Shown here: positions 43,367 to 56,228 of the stretch, in pieces
How positions within the stretch are numbered: the stretch's first letter is position 1
Layout: each line of letters opens with the position of its first letter
DNA from: Patellaria atrata CBS 101060
Lineage: Eukaryota; Ascomycota; Dothideomycetes; Patellariales; Patellariaceae
DNA: 64,000 nucleotides
Assembly (NCBI GenBank): GCA_010093705.1
Contig: MU006098.1
Span: forward strand, 355,981-419,980
Reading direction: 5' to 3'
Translations under genes and position numbers: made by a program
Notes under the pieces: model-generated
Databases searched by the model: none
What the model was told of the DNA's origin: nothing
The model's input: only the letters and a program-made list of their open reading frames with translations

Positions 43367-46300
43367 AACGTGACAGTGCCGTAGTCAGATCTGTGCGAAA
43401 AAGAAATATATGAAATAAAGACTGAAGTTGTATGAAAAAGCTTTTGACTTCGGCGTTGGGCGAGGAGCCGAGTATTAGATTAAGTACGGAGATGATGATC
43501 AAACTAGAATGAGACCAACACAGATGACTTAAGGAAATAAAAAGGAAGAAAAATGAAAATGGAGCTTCTTATATCGTGTCTCAGTAGGTTTCTGAAGGCA
43601 TGAACGAGACCGTAAGGTCATACTTTATAATCCATCATGCCAGGCCGTGACAACAAACATACGAATGGCCAGGGCTCCAATGACCTTCAAGTTTGAGATC
43701 CATGAAACAATTCTTAGTTTCTTTAATCGCCCAAGAGGCTCTGACGATCTGGAAAAGGAAAAAAGGATCCGTCTGAAACGAGACAGAAGGGGTTCGCGCT
43801 ACTGGGCGCCTTCATGGAATCAGGACGTCCTCGTTCGTTGGATTGTACGCCTACTATGTGGATTATGGGGGAAATAAGCTTAAAAGGCTTCTAAAACGGT
43901 CTGTGGAATAGGGCGCCAGTTTCGAGCTATTTAGGGGTCATTTGCGCCATTCTGTTCTATGAATATAGGAAAGCAGGCGCGTAAACATGGCGTCAGCGGC
44001 TACCTCAAAGAATGATGAATTCTTAGTGGTGGAAGTATGAGGCTCTGCCTTCGGGTGAATGAATAGCCGTGCTATGTGTTTGGAAAACTATAATCGGTTC
44101 GCATTATGGCTGTTCTTTGGGAATTGCGAATTGCAGTCTGGCCTGAAAGTGTCTTGAATGTGCGCGGAGGGGAGGTTCATGCTAGGGCTGGGCGACCCTG
44201 AGGTCAACGTATAACAAACCTGTCGCATGAACCCAACTACCGGCCATGGTAGAGTCGACGCAACAAAGTCTCTGAGTCGGCTGATTTCATAGCAAAAAGC
44301 GCATTTCGCGGACACAACAAAGTTGATGAGTGAGCGTCAAAAGGCTGGATCGATCGGTAAGTACTGTAGTTCTAGAGAAGAGTTTTGCGAAGGAGAGACG
44401 TTGAGATTAACAACCGCTAGGAAGAATAGGGACCAGACGGGGCCACTTCCCCGCCGTAGCCAAGGGGACCCTACCCGTGCCTATCCAGCTTCCGTTCACT
44501 CTCATCAATATGAATAATGGCGAGATTTGTAACATCCCATCTTCATCAAAACGGGCCTTTACTACCCTAAGCATGAGCCATTGAGACCGACGATATTCTG
44601 CTGAGATACAGTACCGATGACTTTACTTAATTCAGCACGCCTTTACCTGAGCTCCAATCTTTAAGATTAGCCATCAGTTTGTGACAACGACTGCCAATAT
44701 CCACCAGTTCTTGGGACCTCAAAGTTGTCGTACTCCGTACAGGAGACTCGTTTGAAGCATAGGGACGCGTATACGGAGGAGCTGCTAAAATGCCGAAAAA
44801 ATTGCATCACATGTCTGCCTGATCGACGGTTTACGTAGACATCTCACGCCTAACTTCATCATCCCACATCGCATCGGTGTCAGAGTTCACAGAAGACATA
44901 TGGCATGTTAAGCAGCCCTTAGAAGGCAATTCCGGAAAATCGAGTCTGTCACTTGTCAGCTACTGCAAAGAGATTCCCCTCAAACGAAAGGGCAATCCCT
45001 TCACAGAAAGTCCTCGCCTGCGATTGAATCCCCTTCGAAGAGGCTGAAACTGGTATTTCTAGGAATGCACTCGTAGGACTTTGCGCCCCATTCGAGTGCC
45101 GGAATCTGTAACATCACTTCTTCTGTTGTATTGCAACAATCAGGCGGAAATTCTTATGGACGTGGAACTGCCACCCGCTCCCTTTTGATATCTTGGGCTT
45201 CACGGCGTTTTCAGGTCCTAGAAAGTCCGCTTCAGCGTGTCCAATTATGCCTAATAGGTAATCGAACGACGCAAATATAGTCCAAGGGTCCGTAAGCAAG
45301 CCCCGGATCGTCACGGGCCTTCCGAACCGAATGTTAAGTGGCCGGGGACAGTTCCACACCGCGAAGAAGGCAAAGTATATAGAAGCTAAGGTACACTGTA
45401 CACCCTTATTACTTTTCATACGTCCAATAGAAAACTGCTACTGATCATTTAGCGGGCAGTAGAAGGCTCATCTACTTGGGACTAACCCACACCGGTGTCC
45501 GGAGAAAAGGCAATGTACTCATGAACGGCTGCAAGTACCGACTAGAGCTATAAGCGTTTTGGAACCGCACATGTTCAAGGGTATTGAGCCAGATTATTGG
45601 TATTGTACTGTACAATAATCATACAAGTACTGTACGAGCTATGTGACGTTGAGAACTTTAGAACCCAGCTTCGAAGGATTCACAGATCTAGTAACGTCTG
45701 AGCTTTATATTACGGAAGCAGTTCCTAGCAATTTGTATCATCAATATTGATGTCGGTGAGAGCGAACCTTGAACCTCACATTTAATCTCTGTTCTTGACC
45801 GCAGTTTCTTTTTTATCTATCTATCAACTAAAATTTGTTGTTCTAGCTCGCCACAACTCGTTAATCGCACAGCCGACATGTTATAGTTGGAGCGTATCGT
45901 ATGCAGCCTAAGAAGAATGGCTGGTTCCTTCATGGCCTCGCCGGTTCTGCTCTGCTGTACGGTCCGCAAGGAACCCAATGATAGACACGCTCCTCTCAGC
46001 CCTGCAGCGAAGCCCCAGTAAGGTGTTTACTTGGGATTTACTTGGGATTCTTCTGCTGATGTCCTTACTTGTCCTCACTTATCCTCCCTGCATTGTCTCG
46101 CTGGATTTCGCAAAGTCGATGCGAATCCCATGCGCGTCTCACTGCGGGGCAGCATCACAACCAATTGATTTCATGCACCTTCGCTGAATAAATTGTTCAT
46201 TACTTCGGCCGATATCAGGTCTGCGAAACCTTCTTCAGCCATCTTACGCCCAACCGGGAGTATGGTCCACTCTAATCCACCGCTTTCAGCTCTTGCTCAA

Positions 46301-46601
46301 CCTGAGCTGCCGGCAGCCCGCATATGACAGTTTACAACCCACACAGCCCGTCACTGGTACGTGACAAGCTAAAGATTTGTTATCTGTGTGACAGTAAGCA
46401 AATCTACTGAGTACCTCAATACTCAACATGGCCTTGCGGGGGTTCCTCATAATAAGCATGCATGGCTGGTTCCTCGCGCATCCTCTCCCGTCCTCACCCG
46501 CTCTCAAGTCCATGTCAGTGTCTTCTCTGCCAGAACGAAATTCGCATTCAGCGAGCTCAATGGTAACAATAAGAAGAGAAAATATGACCACGTAAATAGC
46601 A
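43367..46601. other. 3.2-kb gene-poor region
   Basis: No convincing gene. A minus-strand ORF from the ATG at 45419 to 45114 (101 residues, MKSNKGVQCTLASIYFAFFAVW...) has no recognised motif, and I do not call it. A short direct repeat ACTTGGGATT occurs twice near 46030-46050. Confidence 0.45.
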
Positions 46602-48528
46602 ATGGATCGCGAGACATGGACAAGCGATAGTACCGTCTCTCCCCCACCACCCTTTGAGTAAGTAACCGTTCAAAGCGCTCATGTCGTAAAGAAAGTGCGC
46701 TTTGTAGCAGAATATTTCATCATATCCAAGGCATAAAAACAACGTCTCTTGTCAAGCTACGCTATTTCATACCAATTCTCAAACATAGTCTAATTTTTCC
46801 GTTATAGACAACATCCCGCCTACGTTAATGCGTTTGAGAATGATGAAAATTCAGCTCCTGAGGTCTTTCAGACCTACAATCACCAAACCCCACCGGAGAA
46901 GAGCAACGTCTCCCCAGTATTAGCCAGTGACGAACCCTCCGAAGTACATTCGCCAGGTCTAGAATCAGTATTTGGTCATCCCGCTGATAAAGAAGTTGTC
47001 AACAACCGCGATCTACCTCCCCCACCGGTTGAACCGTCCACCGCTAGCTCGAGTAAGAGTAGGATATTTGGGTTTAGAAGAAAATATTTCATTGCTGTTT
47101 TTATCATTGTATTGATAGTTGTAATCGCGTTGGGTGTTGGCCTTGGGGTTGGACTAGGAACGAGAGACCATTCGTAAGTGCTCACCCTATTCATTTTCTG
47201 AAACGTCCTTACACTTACTGCAGGAGTTCACCAAAACCAACACCCTCCTCAGTGACGCCTGCTGGCCCAGTCATCACCGGTGATCCTGATTATACCATCG
47301 GTGGGTCACTGAGCGCAGCCTATTATTCCAATGAAGGTGCTTTCAATGGATCAGGGATCGCACTGGCATCTCAATCATTTGCCACGGACGAATACGGGAG
47401 TATGGTAATGTACTATCAAAATTATAACGGTCAAATTCGATGGCAAAGATTGAATAGAGGTGGAGATTGGGTTGGTGGAACGCTTTCCGAGGTCGTTGCA
47501 TCCGATGCTAAGAATGGAACTCCCATCTCGGCTGTTGCATATACAATGAATGACACCTCGATTGTAGGTTGAAACTTTTTTGACACCTTAATGCTCATCT
47601 AATCGGCCATAGTGGCATATATTCTACATCAACGAACAGAACCTTATCCGTCAAAAGAGTAATAGCAATGCAACAAACTTTTGGGCAGACGGGGAACTGA
47701 ACAAACTCAATCTTACTGCATTTGACTCTCCTTCCGTAGGTCTACAGGCTTGTTGGTACGGAAATTTCTACGGCGATTCCGACTACACCCACAGTCCTGT
47801 CCCAGAGACTGGATCCGGGTCCGATAACTCCCAGAACGAATATGGTATGCACTTGTGGTATGCTGTTAACGAGACATCATTCAAGCAATACGGCTGGCGC
47901 GATGGCGACGAAGACTGGGCTTTCCAGGATGATTGGGCCAATAAGAACGGTCATGCCGGTGTGGGCTGCTACTCCTGGGGCCCTGGCACGATCACCTATA
48001 CTATGATGGTTAACCTGGAGAACGAACTCGAAGTGTGGTGGAAAGACACAAATACTAGTCTTCCGGAGTCTGATAGCCACCCTATCAACTCCTGGACAAA
48101 AAGTATGTTTACAATCACACCAAGATAGCACAAACTATAGGTTCGCTGAATTCTTTTTGTCCGCCCGACTAATCAAAATATCAGGCAATGTAGTTATCCC
48201 TAACATCCACCCTTCCTCCTCTCTAGGCTACACCGACTTCCTCTACGCCCAAATAGAGGATTCCTATCAAATTCGCGGGTGGAACGTTTCCTGGGATGCA
48301 GAAAACTCCACCATTATCTCTCGGCAGAACCTAACAGTAGGTAATGGCGACGAGGACCAGGCTGGTTTACCTGGGACGCACTTCAGCGTCAGTACTCTGC
48401 CAGATAATAGTGGAGGTTTCAGTTTAGTGGTGTTCTATCAGAAAGAGGGAAGCGATATCACCGAGATGATGAGAGATAGAGATAATGGGCAGTGGTTTGA
48501 AACTGATTTGCCGATTCCAGATGAGTAG
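46602..48528 (+). CDS. Single-pass membrane protein with fucose-lectin-like propeller
   Basis: Five exons, 46602-46657, 46808-47173, 47224-47563, 47613-48102, 48185-48528; 531 residues, exactly in frame, with canonical donors (GTAAGT, GTAAGT, GTAGGT, GTATGT). Residues 1-105 are a Pro/Ser-rich cytoplasmic-type segment. About 110-135 is a strong membrane helix (YFIAVFIIVLIVVIALGVG) after a basic RRK. The rest is a predicted outside domain with repeated blades (YYQNYNGQIRWQRL, IFYINEQNLIRQKS, MHLWYAVNETSFKQYGW) as in fungal fucose-specific lectins. Several NxT/S sites (NDTS, NETS, NLT, NSTI) fit an extracellular domain. Binding of surface glycans is inferred, not shown. Confidence 0.82.
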
Positions 48529-49332
48529 AGTTTGGGTGAAAAGGCTGAGAGGAATTCGGTAAGGAGTTTTGCGCAGGGTGGATTTAACGAGTGATGAACC
48601 TTCATTTCTATATAAGCGATATCGTAACGCTATGCAATTACTCGTCATACCTATTAAGGGTAATCTATGTACACCTTATCCCTATCCCCTTTTCCTTCAA
48701 TGTTATGAGTAAGCCATACTGAATATGGCATACAGTAGCTTCTATATTCCATCCTACTCATTATCATAATTGGTCCTGTTCTCCTAATAGAAACCGTTAT
48801 CCAAATTACGTCTCATTGGAGCCAATCATACCTTCATGCCCCTCGTCAGATTTTGAGGAGACAGACACATTGTATATTCATATTACGCTGTATCCTGTCC
48901 ACTCCGCTTCTATTCTATATATTCAATCTGCAAAATTCAGATTGAAAGATTAACAACGTAGCATATGTATTGTGCACACATATCCCATTTTCGTTCCTCG
49001 TCTATTTGCAAAAACACCAACGTAGCTCCTTACTCACCTCTATCGCCTAACTGAGATCTCCCAGAATGCAGTATCAATCGCATTGTGTACTAGTATTGTA
49101 CCTACACATTCCCTATCAGTCTCCCATCAACTTCCGTCTGAATGGAAAAGCTACACCTATTTAAGTCTTCACCAATAGCCTAATCCTTTCTTCCATAATT
49201 CACTCTTATCATTCATCGACATCGAGATTCGTGGATCAATTCTCTAAATATTTAAAAGCATCAACACACTCTCAAAACCCAAACCTAACCTTACACATCT
49301 CTCAACAGATCCAACCTCTTAAACCTTGAAAC
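48529..49332. other. Intergenic, promoter and leader of the acidic-protein gene
   Basis: No gene. From about 49200 the sequence becomes CA/CT-rich, as in a fungal 5' leader. Confidence 0.45.
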
Positions 49333-50874
49333 ATGGCACCGACGCGACCCAACCATCGCAGTTCGCATGCTCCTGGGGGAGATACGACATCCCGTGCGAG
49401 AAATACCCATAACTCCTCTAACCGGGGTTATATCCCTACGCAACTCTTCCCCAATCTTCCTCGCCCGTCTGGCTCATTGCCGACCGCGGCTAGAGTAAAC
49501 CCTCCCCTTGCTAGGCTCTTCCCGAATCTTCGTCTCGATCGGAACACGAACGGTCTGAGCGCTCGCGGAGTCGAGACCACATCCCGCGCCAGGAGCACGA
49601 ACAACACTGCTCGCCGTGGTAACGTCCCGAACCGGATCGTTCCCAACCGCCCCAGTCGAACGTTCCCCAATCTCCGTGGTAACATCCCCACCGGGACCGT
49701 CCCCAGTCCTTCTCGTCGAATCTTCCCCAGTTTCCGTCGTGATCGAGACTCATTCCGCCCCGTGGCAGGCAGGGATAACCTTCACGGAACCCAGGAGGAA
49801 GTTAAATCTTTGTCTTCTTCATCTGAGAACGAGAACATGGAAGAAGTCATAGAGGAAGACAAGCAGAAGGAAGAAGAAGAGGACGAAACCATGCAAGAAC
49901 AGGAATCTGAGGAAAATATCGACGAAGAGGGGACCTCATACGAACCTGAACACACCGCCGAACACACTCGTGCTTCCACCCCATCGCCTAGGAGCCGCCG
50001 CTCTGTCCGCACGCCCCGTACCCGAGATGCTAGAGGTCGGTTTGTCGGCACATCGAGGACCGTTTACTATCTTCGTGGTACGTTCGAGGAAATCCTCGCC
50101 AGTTCACGTCCCGTTGGGACCGGGGTGGATGCGAGGAGACGGTTGATAACCCGGTGGATTGATAATACGGTTGAGCTGCGGGGAGAAAATTCTCCGGTTC
50201 CGGAGATGGAGGAAGAAGTCATTATGTCCGTTGAAGAGAATGTAAGCGCTATGGTAGGGATTAAGGCTGATAGTGATGACGAAACGAGTGAAAAAGCAGA
50301 TGAATATGAATCCGAAGCCAAGCCTGAGACTGAAGTTAGAGTCGAAACCGAAGTCGAAAGTGAAGTTGAAACCGAAATCGAAGTCAAAGCTAATGTGGAA
50401 ACTGAAGCCGAAACTGAAGTCAAGAACAAACAAGAGGCTGATGTTGAAGAATCAGAAGCTGAGGATGAAGAATCAGAGGCTGAGTATGAACAAGCAGAGA
50501 CCAACGTGGACGAGGAGATGACAGAAGCTGATCCTGAATTCGCCGAAGGTGAACCCGACGAAGCAGAAGTCAGACTTACCTCCATTGAAAAGATCGACAC
50601 TCGTGACGCCTCGGAGGACGAGACTGAATCTGGCTCTGAGTTTTCGATAGAAGAAATGGAGTTAGATGAGCCATTCACGGTTAAGGGGAATGAATGGCGG
50701 GAGGACGACGATAAGGAGGATGGTTGTTATGAGGGATATGAAGGGGTGCAATGGGACGACGATGAATATGACGACGATACCGATGATGACGACGAGAGCG
50801 ACGATGACGATGAGGACGAGACAGAGGATGAGAATGATATTAAGCATCACACAAACAATGTTAAGAAGGTGTAG
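49333..50874 (+). CDS. Disordered acidic protein with N-terminal repeats, 513 aa
   Basis: Intronless. Residues 15-150 contain imperfect repeats: TTSRAR-N-TxNxxxRGxxP (at about 18 and 76) and recurring FPNLR/FPNLP words. Residues about 155-205 are Glu-rich. A more ordered-looking patch at 230-275 (GRFVGTSRTVYYLRGTFEEIL..., ARRRLITRWIDNTVEL) is the only candidate folded module. From 310 on the protein is a long Glu/Val/Thr repeat (ETEVESEVETEIE), then runs of Asp (DDDTDDDDESDDDDEDE). GC-rich codon use differs from the flanks and supports expression. I do not recognise a family; nuclear or chaperone-like roles are only guesses from the acidity. Confidence 0.65.
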   Translation: MAPTRPNHRSSHAPGGDTTSRARNTHNSSNRGYIPTQLFPNLPRPSGSLPTAARVNPPLARLFPNLRLDRNTNGLSARGVETTSRARSTNNTARRGNVPNRIVPNRPSRTFPNLRGNIPTGTVPSPSRRIFPSFRRDRDSFRPVAGRDNLHGTQEEVKSLSSSSENENMEEVIEEDKQKEEEEDETMQEQESEENIDEEGTSYEPEHTAEHTRASTPSPRSRRSVRTPRTRDARGRFVGTSRTVYYLRGTFEEILASSRPVGTGVDARRRLITRWIDNTVELRGENSPVPEMEEEVIMSVEENVSAMVGIKADSDDETSEKADEYESEAKPETEVRVETEVESEVETEIEVKANVETEAETEVKNKQEADVEESEAEDEESEAEYEQAETNVDEEMTEADPEFAEGEPDEAEVRLTSIEKIDTRDASEDETESGSEFSIEEMELDEPFTVKGNEWREDDDKEDGCYEGYEGVQWDDDEYDDDTDDDDESDDDDEDETEDENDIKHHTNNVKKV

Positions 50875-51193
50875 TCCTTTTCGAGATTGAACGATCTCGT
50901 CCAGGTAGTTGGCTTGTTATGAGAGGAGTACTAGCAAGTAGATATTATTAGTCCTAAATATGAATCTTAGTGTACTAAGGTATAATCCGAACCCTAAAAG
51001 TGAGGACGAGTGATAGAAGAGACCGAAGGACCTGCTGTGAAGGAACTGTTGTGAAAGACCTGTTGTGAAAAGAAATGTATCTGAGTGATTTCATCGAAAG
51101 TGGAAATGTCAAGCCTGAGGCACTAGCTCTATCCTGTATAGATATATATGATCAACAGATATGATTTACTGATACTTAGGTTGCTAGAAAAAA
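50875..51193. other. Convergent intergenic region
   Basis: 319 bases with 3' ends only; nothing further seen. Confidence 0.4.
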
Positions 51194-52253
51194 TCACCAC
51201 CACTTCTCGCACAGCACTCTTTCCTTAGCTATACCCTCTTGGTCCTGCAGGAAGGCCACGAATTCATCAGTCATTGGAGGTGGACCGCAGATGTAGCAAA
51301 CGGTTGCCTCTCGTTCTGCAACATCCCCAATTGCTGATATGAGATCGTCTGACGTGATCCGTCTTGAATTCAGAGTTTCCCGGATTTTACCTTGAGTTTC
51401 CGGTAATTTTCCAGTGAGAAAGAGATCTAGTTGAAATTGACCCGGTCGCAGCTTTTGTATAGACTGGAGACGATCTACGAATAGTATCTCGTCAAGTCCT
51501 CTAGAGCCAGATTTAGTTCCGTATAGAAACTTTACGCTTGGTGGCATCTCATCCGTTTCATGAAGATGTGTCACCATTGATATTAAAGGACTGCAAAGTT
51601 CAAATCAATCAAAGGATTTCATATAAGTCGCCCGGGTCTTACTTTATTCCCACTCCACCAGCAACAAACACAATGTTCTTAACATCCCTTCCGGAAATGC
51701 AGGTCGGGGGCCATATAAAGCTACCACCTACTCTTACACGTAGTTCTGAGCCAACAATGTCATCTTCATGCCTCCAAAACCACGCAGCTGGAGGGTTGGA
51801 TGGTGATTTCTGTACAGCAAGCTCAAGATACGGTCTGGATACGTCCCCTGGAGGTAGTGCACTCTTGGGCGTTGATGTAATAGTGAACCCTCCAGCTTTG
51901 GTTAAACCAGATACAAATACATCCAACCACTGGCCTGGGAGGAACTACTGTGGTATGATCGTGTTAATAACTCGAGTCATTCATACCAAAGCAAGCCAAA
52001 ATGTCACCTTTATCCCGTGGTTCTGATCCAGAGCATCGAGACGAAAGAGTTTGATAGAATCATTTACCCGCTTAATGCCTTCGACGAGTACTGTATGGGT
52101 AATTTCTTCTCGCGGCTCTGTGGATGTACGTTCTTCGTGACTGAGGGATGAACGGACTGTGCGCATGGTACTGAAGGACGAGGAGTGCATGTATCGTATG
52201 ACAATGCTTCTGCACGAAAATAGAGAACGGAGTCGACCCGTAACTATAACCAT
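51194..52253 (-). CDS. OXNAD1-like NAD(P)/FAD-binding oxidoreductase
   Basis: Three exons, 52253-52008, 51944-51643 and 51590-51194, with 63- and 52-nt introns; 314 residues in frame. The N-terminus (MVIVTGRLRSLFSCRSIVIRY) is basic and free of acids, like a mitochondrial presequence. The ferredoxin-reductase fold shows an FAD-type strand after the first splice (FLPGQWLDVFV), the nucleotide-binding VFVAGGVGINPLISMV rebuilt across the second splice, KFLYGTKS and the terminal CYICGPPPMTDEFV and CEKWW. This matches oxidoreductase NAD-binding domain-containing protein 1. The electron partner is unknown. The open frame extends upstream, but 52253 is the first ATG. Confidence 0.8.
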
Positions 52254-52910
52254 TAAGAATAGAATAAATTGCGTTAGTGCCAAGTCAATAAGCTATTTTC
52301 AGATTGAGAATTGATGAATACACCCAGCGTGTTACCCAGAAGAGAAAAGATACCAATCTTACCGTCAGGTCCGGAAACCTAAAGATGAGACATTGTAATA
52401 TATGCGCAAAGTAAGCCCCTAGAATTGTCCTTTTATGAAGACTTAGCGATTAGTAAGGAGGGAGGTTGGTGAAGTGGAAATGGTGTAGTTACCTTAAGGT
52501 AAACCTAAGCCGAGCGCATAAAAAAGTTAGGCTTGGCGTCCAATGGTCGTGTGCTGGTCGCCGGATCAAGAGAGCGTAATGAAGAGAGGTGTAAGTTCTA
52601 CCCCACTATATCAGATATGAGAATTCCCGATATTGCATTTCATGTTAACGGCTTTTAGACACGCTTTCAAAGGAAATATCCGACTTTCTCCTCAATAGAC
52701 CGATCACCACTATTCCCCTTGCCTGAATTTCACCGCCAACCTGTCACCACCTCACCCGACGATCCCAAAATAACACCAAGATATCTATTTATCCCATAAG
52801 GCTGCAAATCTACACCAAAACACAATTTCCATGAACCTTCCACGGTAGCAATCTGGATCTGTTCGTTTGTCGAGCTGTACCCCAGAAATCCCCTACAACA
52901 GCCGGCCGGG
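52254..52910. promoter_or_regulatory. Divergent promoter of the OXNAD1-like and los1 genes
   Basis: 657 bases between two divergent starts. A CCAAT pentamer lies near 52539 in GCGTCCAATGG; no other site was recognised. Confidence 0.4.
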
Positions 52911-55900
52911 ATGGATGCCCAGGTACGTATTGGTAGCAACCGTGGTAGGGACTCTATACTGAAGCTCATACTGACTATGATGTTGTATTAGATAGAAGAA
53001 GCCGTCCAAATTGCATGGAATCCTGGCTCGAATCAAAACCTGAAATCTCAGGCGTTCAACTTCCTCAATGACCTCCGCGCCGATACCTCTGCATGGCAGG
53101 TCTGCCTATCGCTCTTCACACGCACACATCGTCCCGCAGAGACAGTAAGACATTATTCGCTTGAGATTGTCAATAATTCTGTCCAGGCCCAGCAACTGGA
53201 TCCACAGAGCCTTACTTTCATAAAGGACAATCTTATGAGCTATATAATACAGAACTACGGCCAAACATCAAATGCTGTAGACACCCCACATATCCAGAAC
53301 AAGCTTACTCAGACAATAACATATCTATTTACCTCTCTATATGCTTCATCTTGGAGAAGCTTCTTCGATGAATTTCGGGCATTATCTGGGGATGAGAACG
53401 CCATTGGTATAGCGAATCCTGTTGGCACGATTCTCTACCTCCGCATCTTACAGTCGGTACATGATGAAATAGCAGATGTTCTAGTTGCTAGGTCTCCGGA
53501 AGAGCAGAGACGGAATACCGAATTGAAAGACATTGTGCGAGTCCAGGACGCGCAGAAGATCGCCTTATCATGGCAAGAGATTCTAGCTAAGTGGAGGCAG
53601 GTAGAACTACCAGTGATTGAGATGTGTCTCAAGACCGTCAGCCGTTGGGTAAGCTGGATTGATATATCTCTAGTTGTAAATCAGGCAATTCTCAGCGCCC
53701 TCTTCGACATCGCCGGAATACAAGATGTCTCTCCGAGCGAACCGAAGCGGGCGATTGTTAGGGACACTGCAGTAGACACGTTCACCGAAATAGTGGCCAA
53801 GAAAATGAAACCTGCGGATAAGATCGAATTACTTATAGTGCTGAATCTGAACGCTATTGTCAGTCAACTGGTTTCGAGTCCTGCGCTCTCTGATCTCAGG
53901 ACGACACCAAATTACGATGTTGACCTTGCTGAAGCTGTGGCGAAGCTGGTTAATACTGCTGTATTTGACATTGTTAAGGTTCTAGAAACCGATTCGATAG
54001 ATCCAACACTATTCCAACGCGCCGATGAACTATTGCAGGCTTTTGTTCCCCATCTACTGCGTTTTTTCGCGGATGAGTATGATGAAGTCTGCTCAACCGT
54101 GATTCCTTCCCTTACAGATCTTTTGACTGTCTTTCGCAAACTTGTCAAAGTCAAAGGAACCCTTCCTTCGCATTTCTCTACTATGCTTTCGCCTATCTTG
54201 AACGCTATCATCTCGAAAATGAAGTATGACGAGACGGCCAACTGGGGGGACGAGGATGAGGAGACCGATGAAGCTGAATTTCAGGAGCTCAGGAAGCGGC
54301 TTCTAATCCTACAACAGTCAATTGCAATTGTTGACGAACAGCTCTACATGGATACCTTGAGCAATGTTGTTGGTACTACCTTTAATAGAATCACAACAAA
54401 AGACTCGAGCTTAGATTGGAGGGAACTGGACCTGGCATTACACGAGATGTACTTGTTTGGGGAACTTGCTCTTAAGAATGGTGGCATGTACGCTAAGAGG
54501 CAACCTTCTTCCATAGCGTCCCAAAGATTGGTGGAGATGATGTCGAAAATGGTCGAGTCTGGTGAGCGAAATGGAAGTGATGCGAGAGTCCTCTGCTAAC
54601 TTGCGGATAGATATTGCATCCTTCTGGCACCCTGCTGTTCAACTACAGTATATGGAGATTTGCGTTCGATATTCATCGTTCTTCGAACATAACGCACACC
54701 TAATTCCAAAGGTTCTGGAGCAATTTGTGCGCATCACTCACGTTTCTAATCGGGAATATCTAAAAGTTCAAAGTCGTTCGTGGTATCTTTTCTTACGGTT
54801 CGTTAAACCATTACGCATGCATCTTGGAGGTGTTTCACAAACCGTCATCCAGGCCATTGGAGATCTATTGACCATAAAAGCCGAGTTACCAGAGGACTCT
54901 GGGGACGATGATATGTCTTCAGACGAAGCAGATCATTCCGCGGATGCGATCTTCAACAGTCAACTTAATCTATTTGAAGCAATTGGCTGTATTTCTTCTC
55001 CACCCTCCGTTCCAATTGAAAACAAGGTTTTGTACGCACAGTCAGTTTTGAATCCCCTTTTTGCCGATTTAGAGCAAAATTTGGCACAAGCCAAAAATGG
55101 AGACGAGCGAGCAATCTTACAAATACATCACATCACAATGGCGATTGGTACATTGGCCAGAGGATTTTCAGATTGGACTCCTGGATCATCTGGCGCCCCT
55201 CCGCCAACTCGGCTATCCGAAGAATTTGCACGAGCCGCTGAAGTCATCCTAGTTGCTTTGGAGTCTTTAAGATCATCCATGAACATCAGGACGTCTGCCC
55301 GTTTCGCGTTCTCCCGATTACTTGGTGTTCTTGGATCTCGAGTGTTACAGCAGCTTCCTCGGTGGATCGACGGACTTCTATCACAAAGTTCTACGAAAGA
55401 TGAAATGGCCACATTCTTGAGGCTCCTTGATCAAGTCGTCCACAGTTTCAAAACTGAGATCTACGGCATCCTTGATACTCTCTTGACACCATTACTACAG
55501 AGAGTGTTTGCTGGGTTACAAGAGCCCACTACAGGCACCGATGATGAGATACAACTCGCTGAGCTTCGCCGCGAATATCTCAACTTTCTTCTCATCATTC
55601 TTAACAACGAGCTTGCCTCTGTGCTTGTTAGTGGTGGTAAGCATCCCAACGGCGATTTTTTAATCTATTCACTAAGTTAAACAGGCAACCAACAAACCTT
55701 CGAGTCCATTATCACTACTATCGAACACTTTGCCCGGGATTCAGCTGATTATCCTAACGCTCGTCTCGCAATTTCCGTTCTCATTCGCATGACTGTTGTC
55801 TGGGGTGGCCTAGATGTCCCTCTACCAACAGCTGCTAATCCGACACCGTTGCAACAGCCATCACCCACTCTACCTGGTTTCGACTCCTTTGCCACGACTC

Positions 55901-56175
55901 GTTTCTCGCCTCTGTGCTGGAGTATACTAACAACTCCTGGTTTCAGCCCCAAGGATCCTCAAGCTAGGCAGTTATTACTGGAAGTTGCAGGGTTACAGCG
56001 TGAAATATTGAAGAAGACGGGTAGTGCATACCTAGATAGGCTGAGGGAGGAGCTCTCAGGGATCGGCGTTCAAGAACAGGGGATGGATGAGTATCTTGGT
56101 GCTTTGGTGAACAAGGACGATAAAGGATTCAAGCAGTTTTTCCTGCAGTTTATTGGTCGTGCTACTGGAGGCTAG
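52911..56175 (+). CDS. los1: Exportin-T, tRNA nuclear exporter
   Basis: Four exons, 52911-52922, 52992-54561, 54611-55636, 55685-56175; 1032 residues, exactly in frame, close to the usual length of Los1/Xpot. The 12-nt first exon gives MDAQ and joins to [25 protein letters not shown], the first HEAT pair of importin-beta proteins. The Xpo1-like block follows ([21 protein letters not shown]). Further HEAT-type helices run to the C-terminus ([21 protein letters not shown]), with an acidic loop [13 protein letters not shown] at about 445. The protein binds Ran-GTP and mature tRNA and carries it through the nuclear pore. Identification rests on overall pattern and length. Confidence 0.8.
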
Positions 56176-56228
56176 ATAGATTCATAGTTGTACAATTGAA
56201 GCCTTCAAATGATTATTCCATGATGTTT

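Noticed and set aside
45114-45419. 101-residue minus-strand ORF with an ATG
   Set aside because: No motif, no splice context, and surrounding sequence is gene-poor; could be chance.
50067-50678. 203-residue minus-strand Ser-rich ORF
   Set aside because: It is the antisense shadow of the Glu/Val/Thr repeats in the acidic protein gene.
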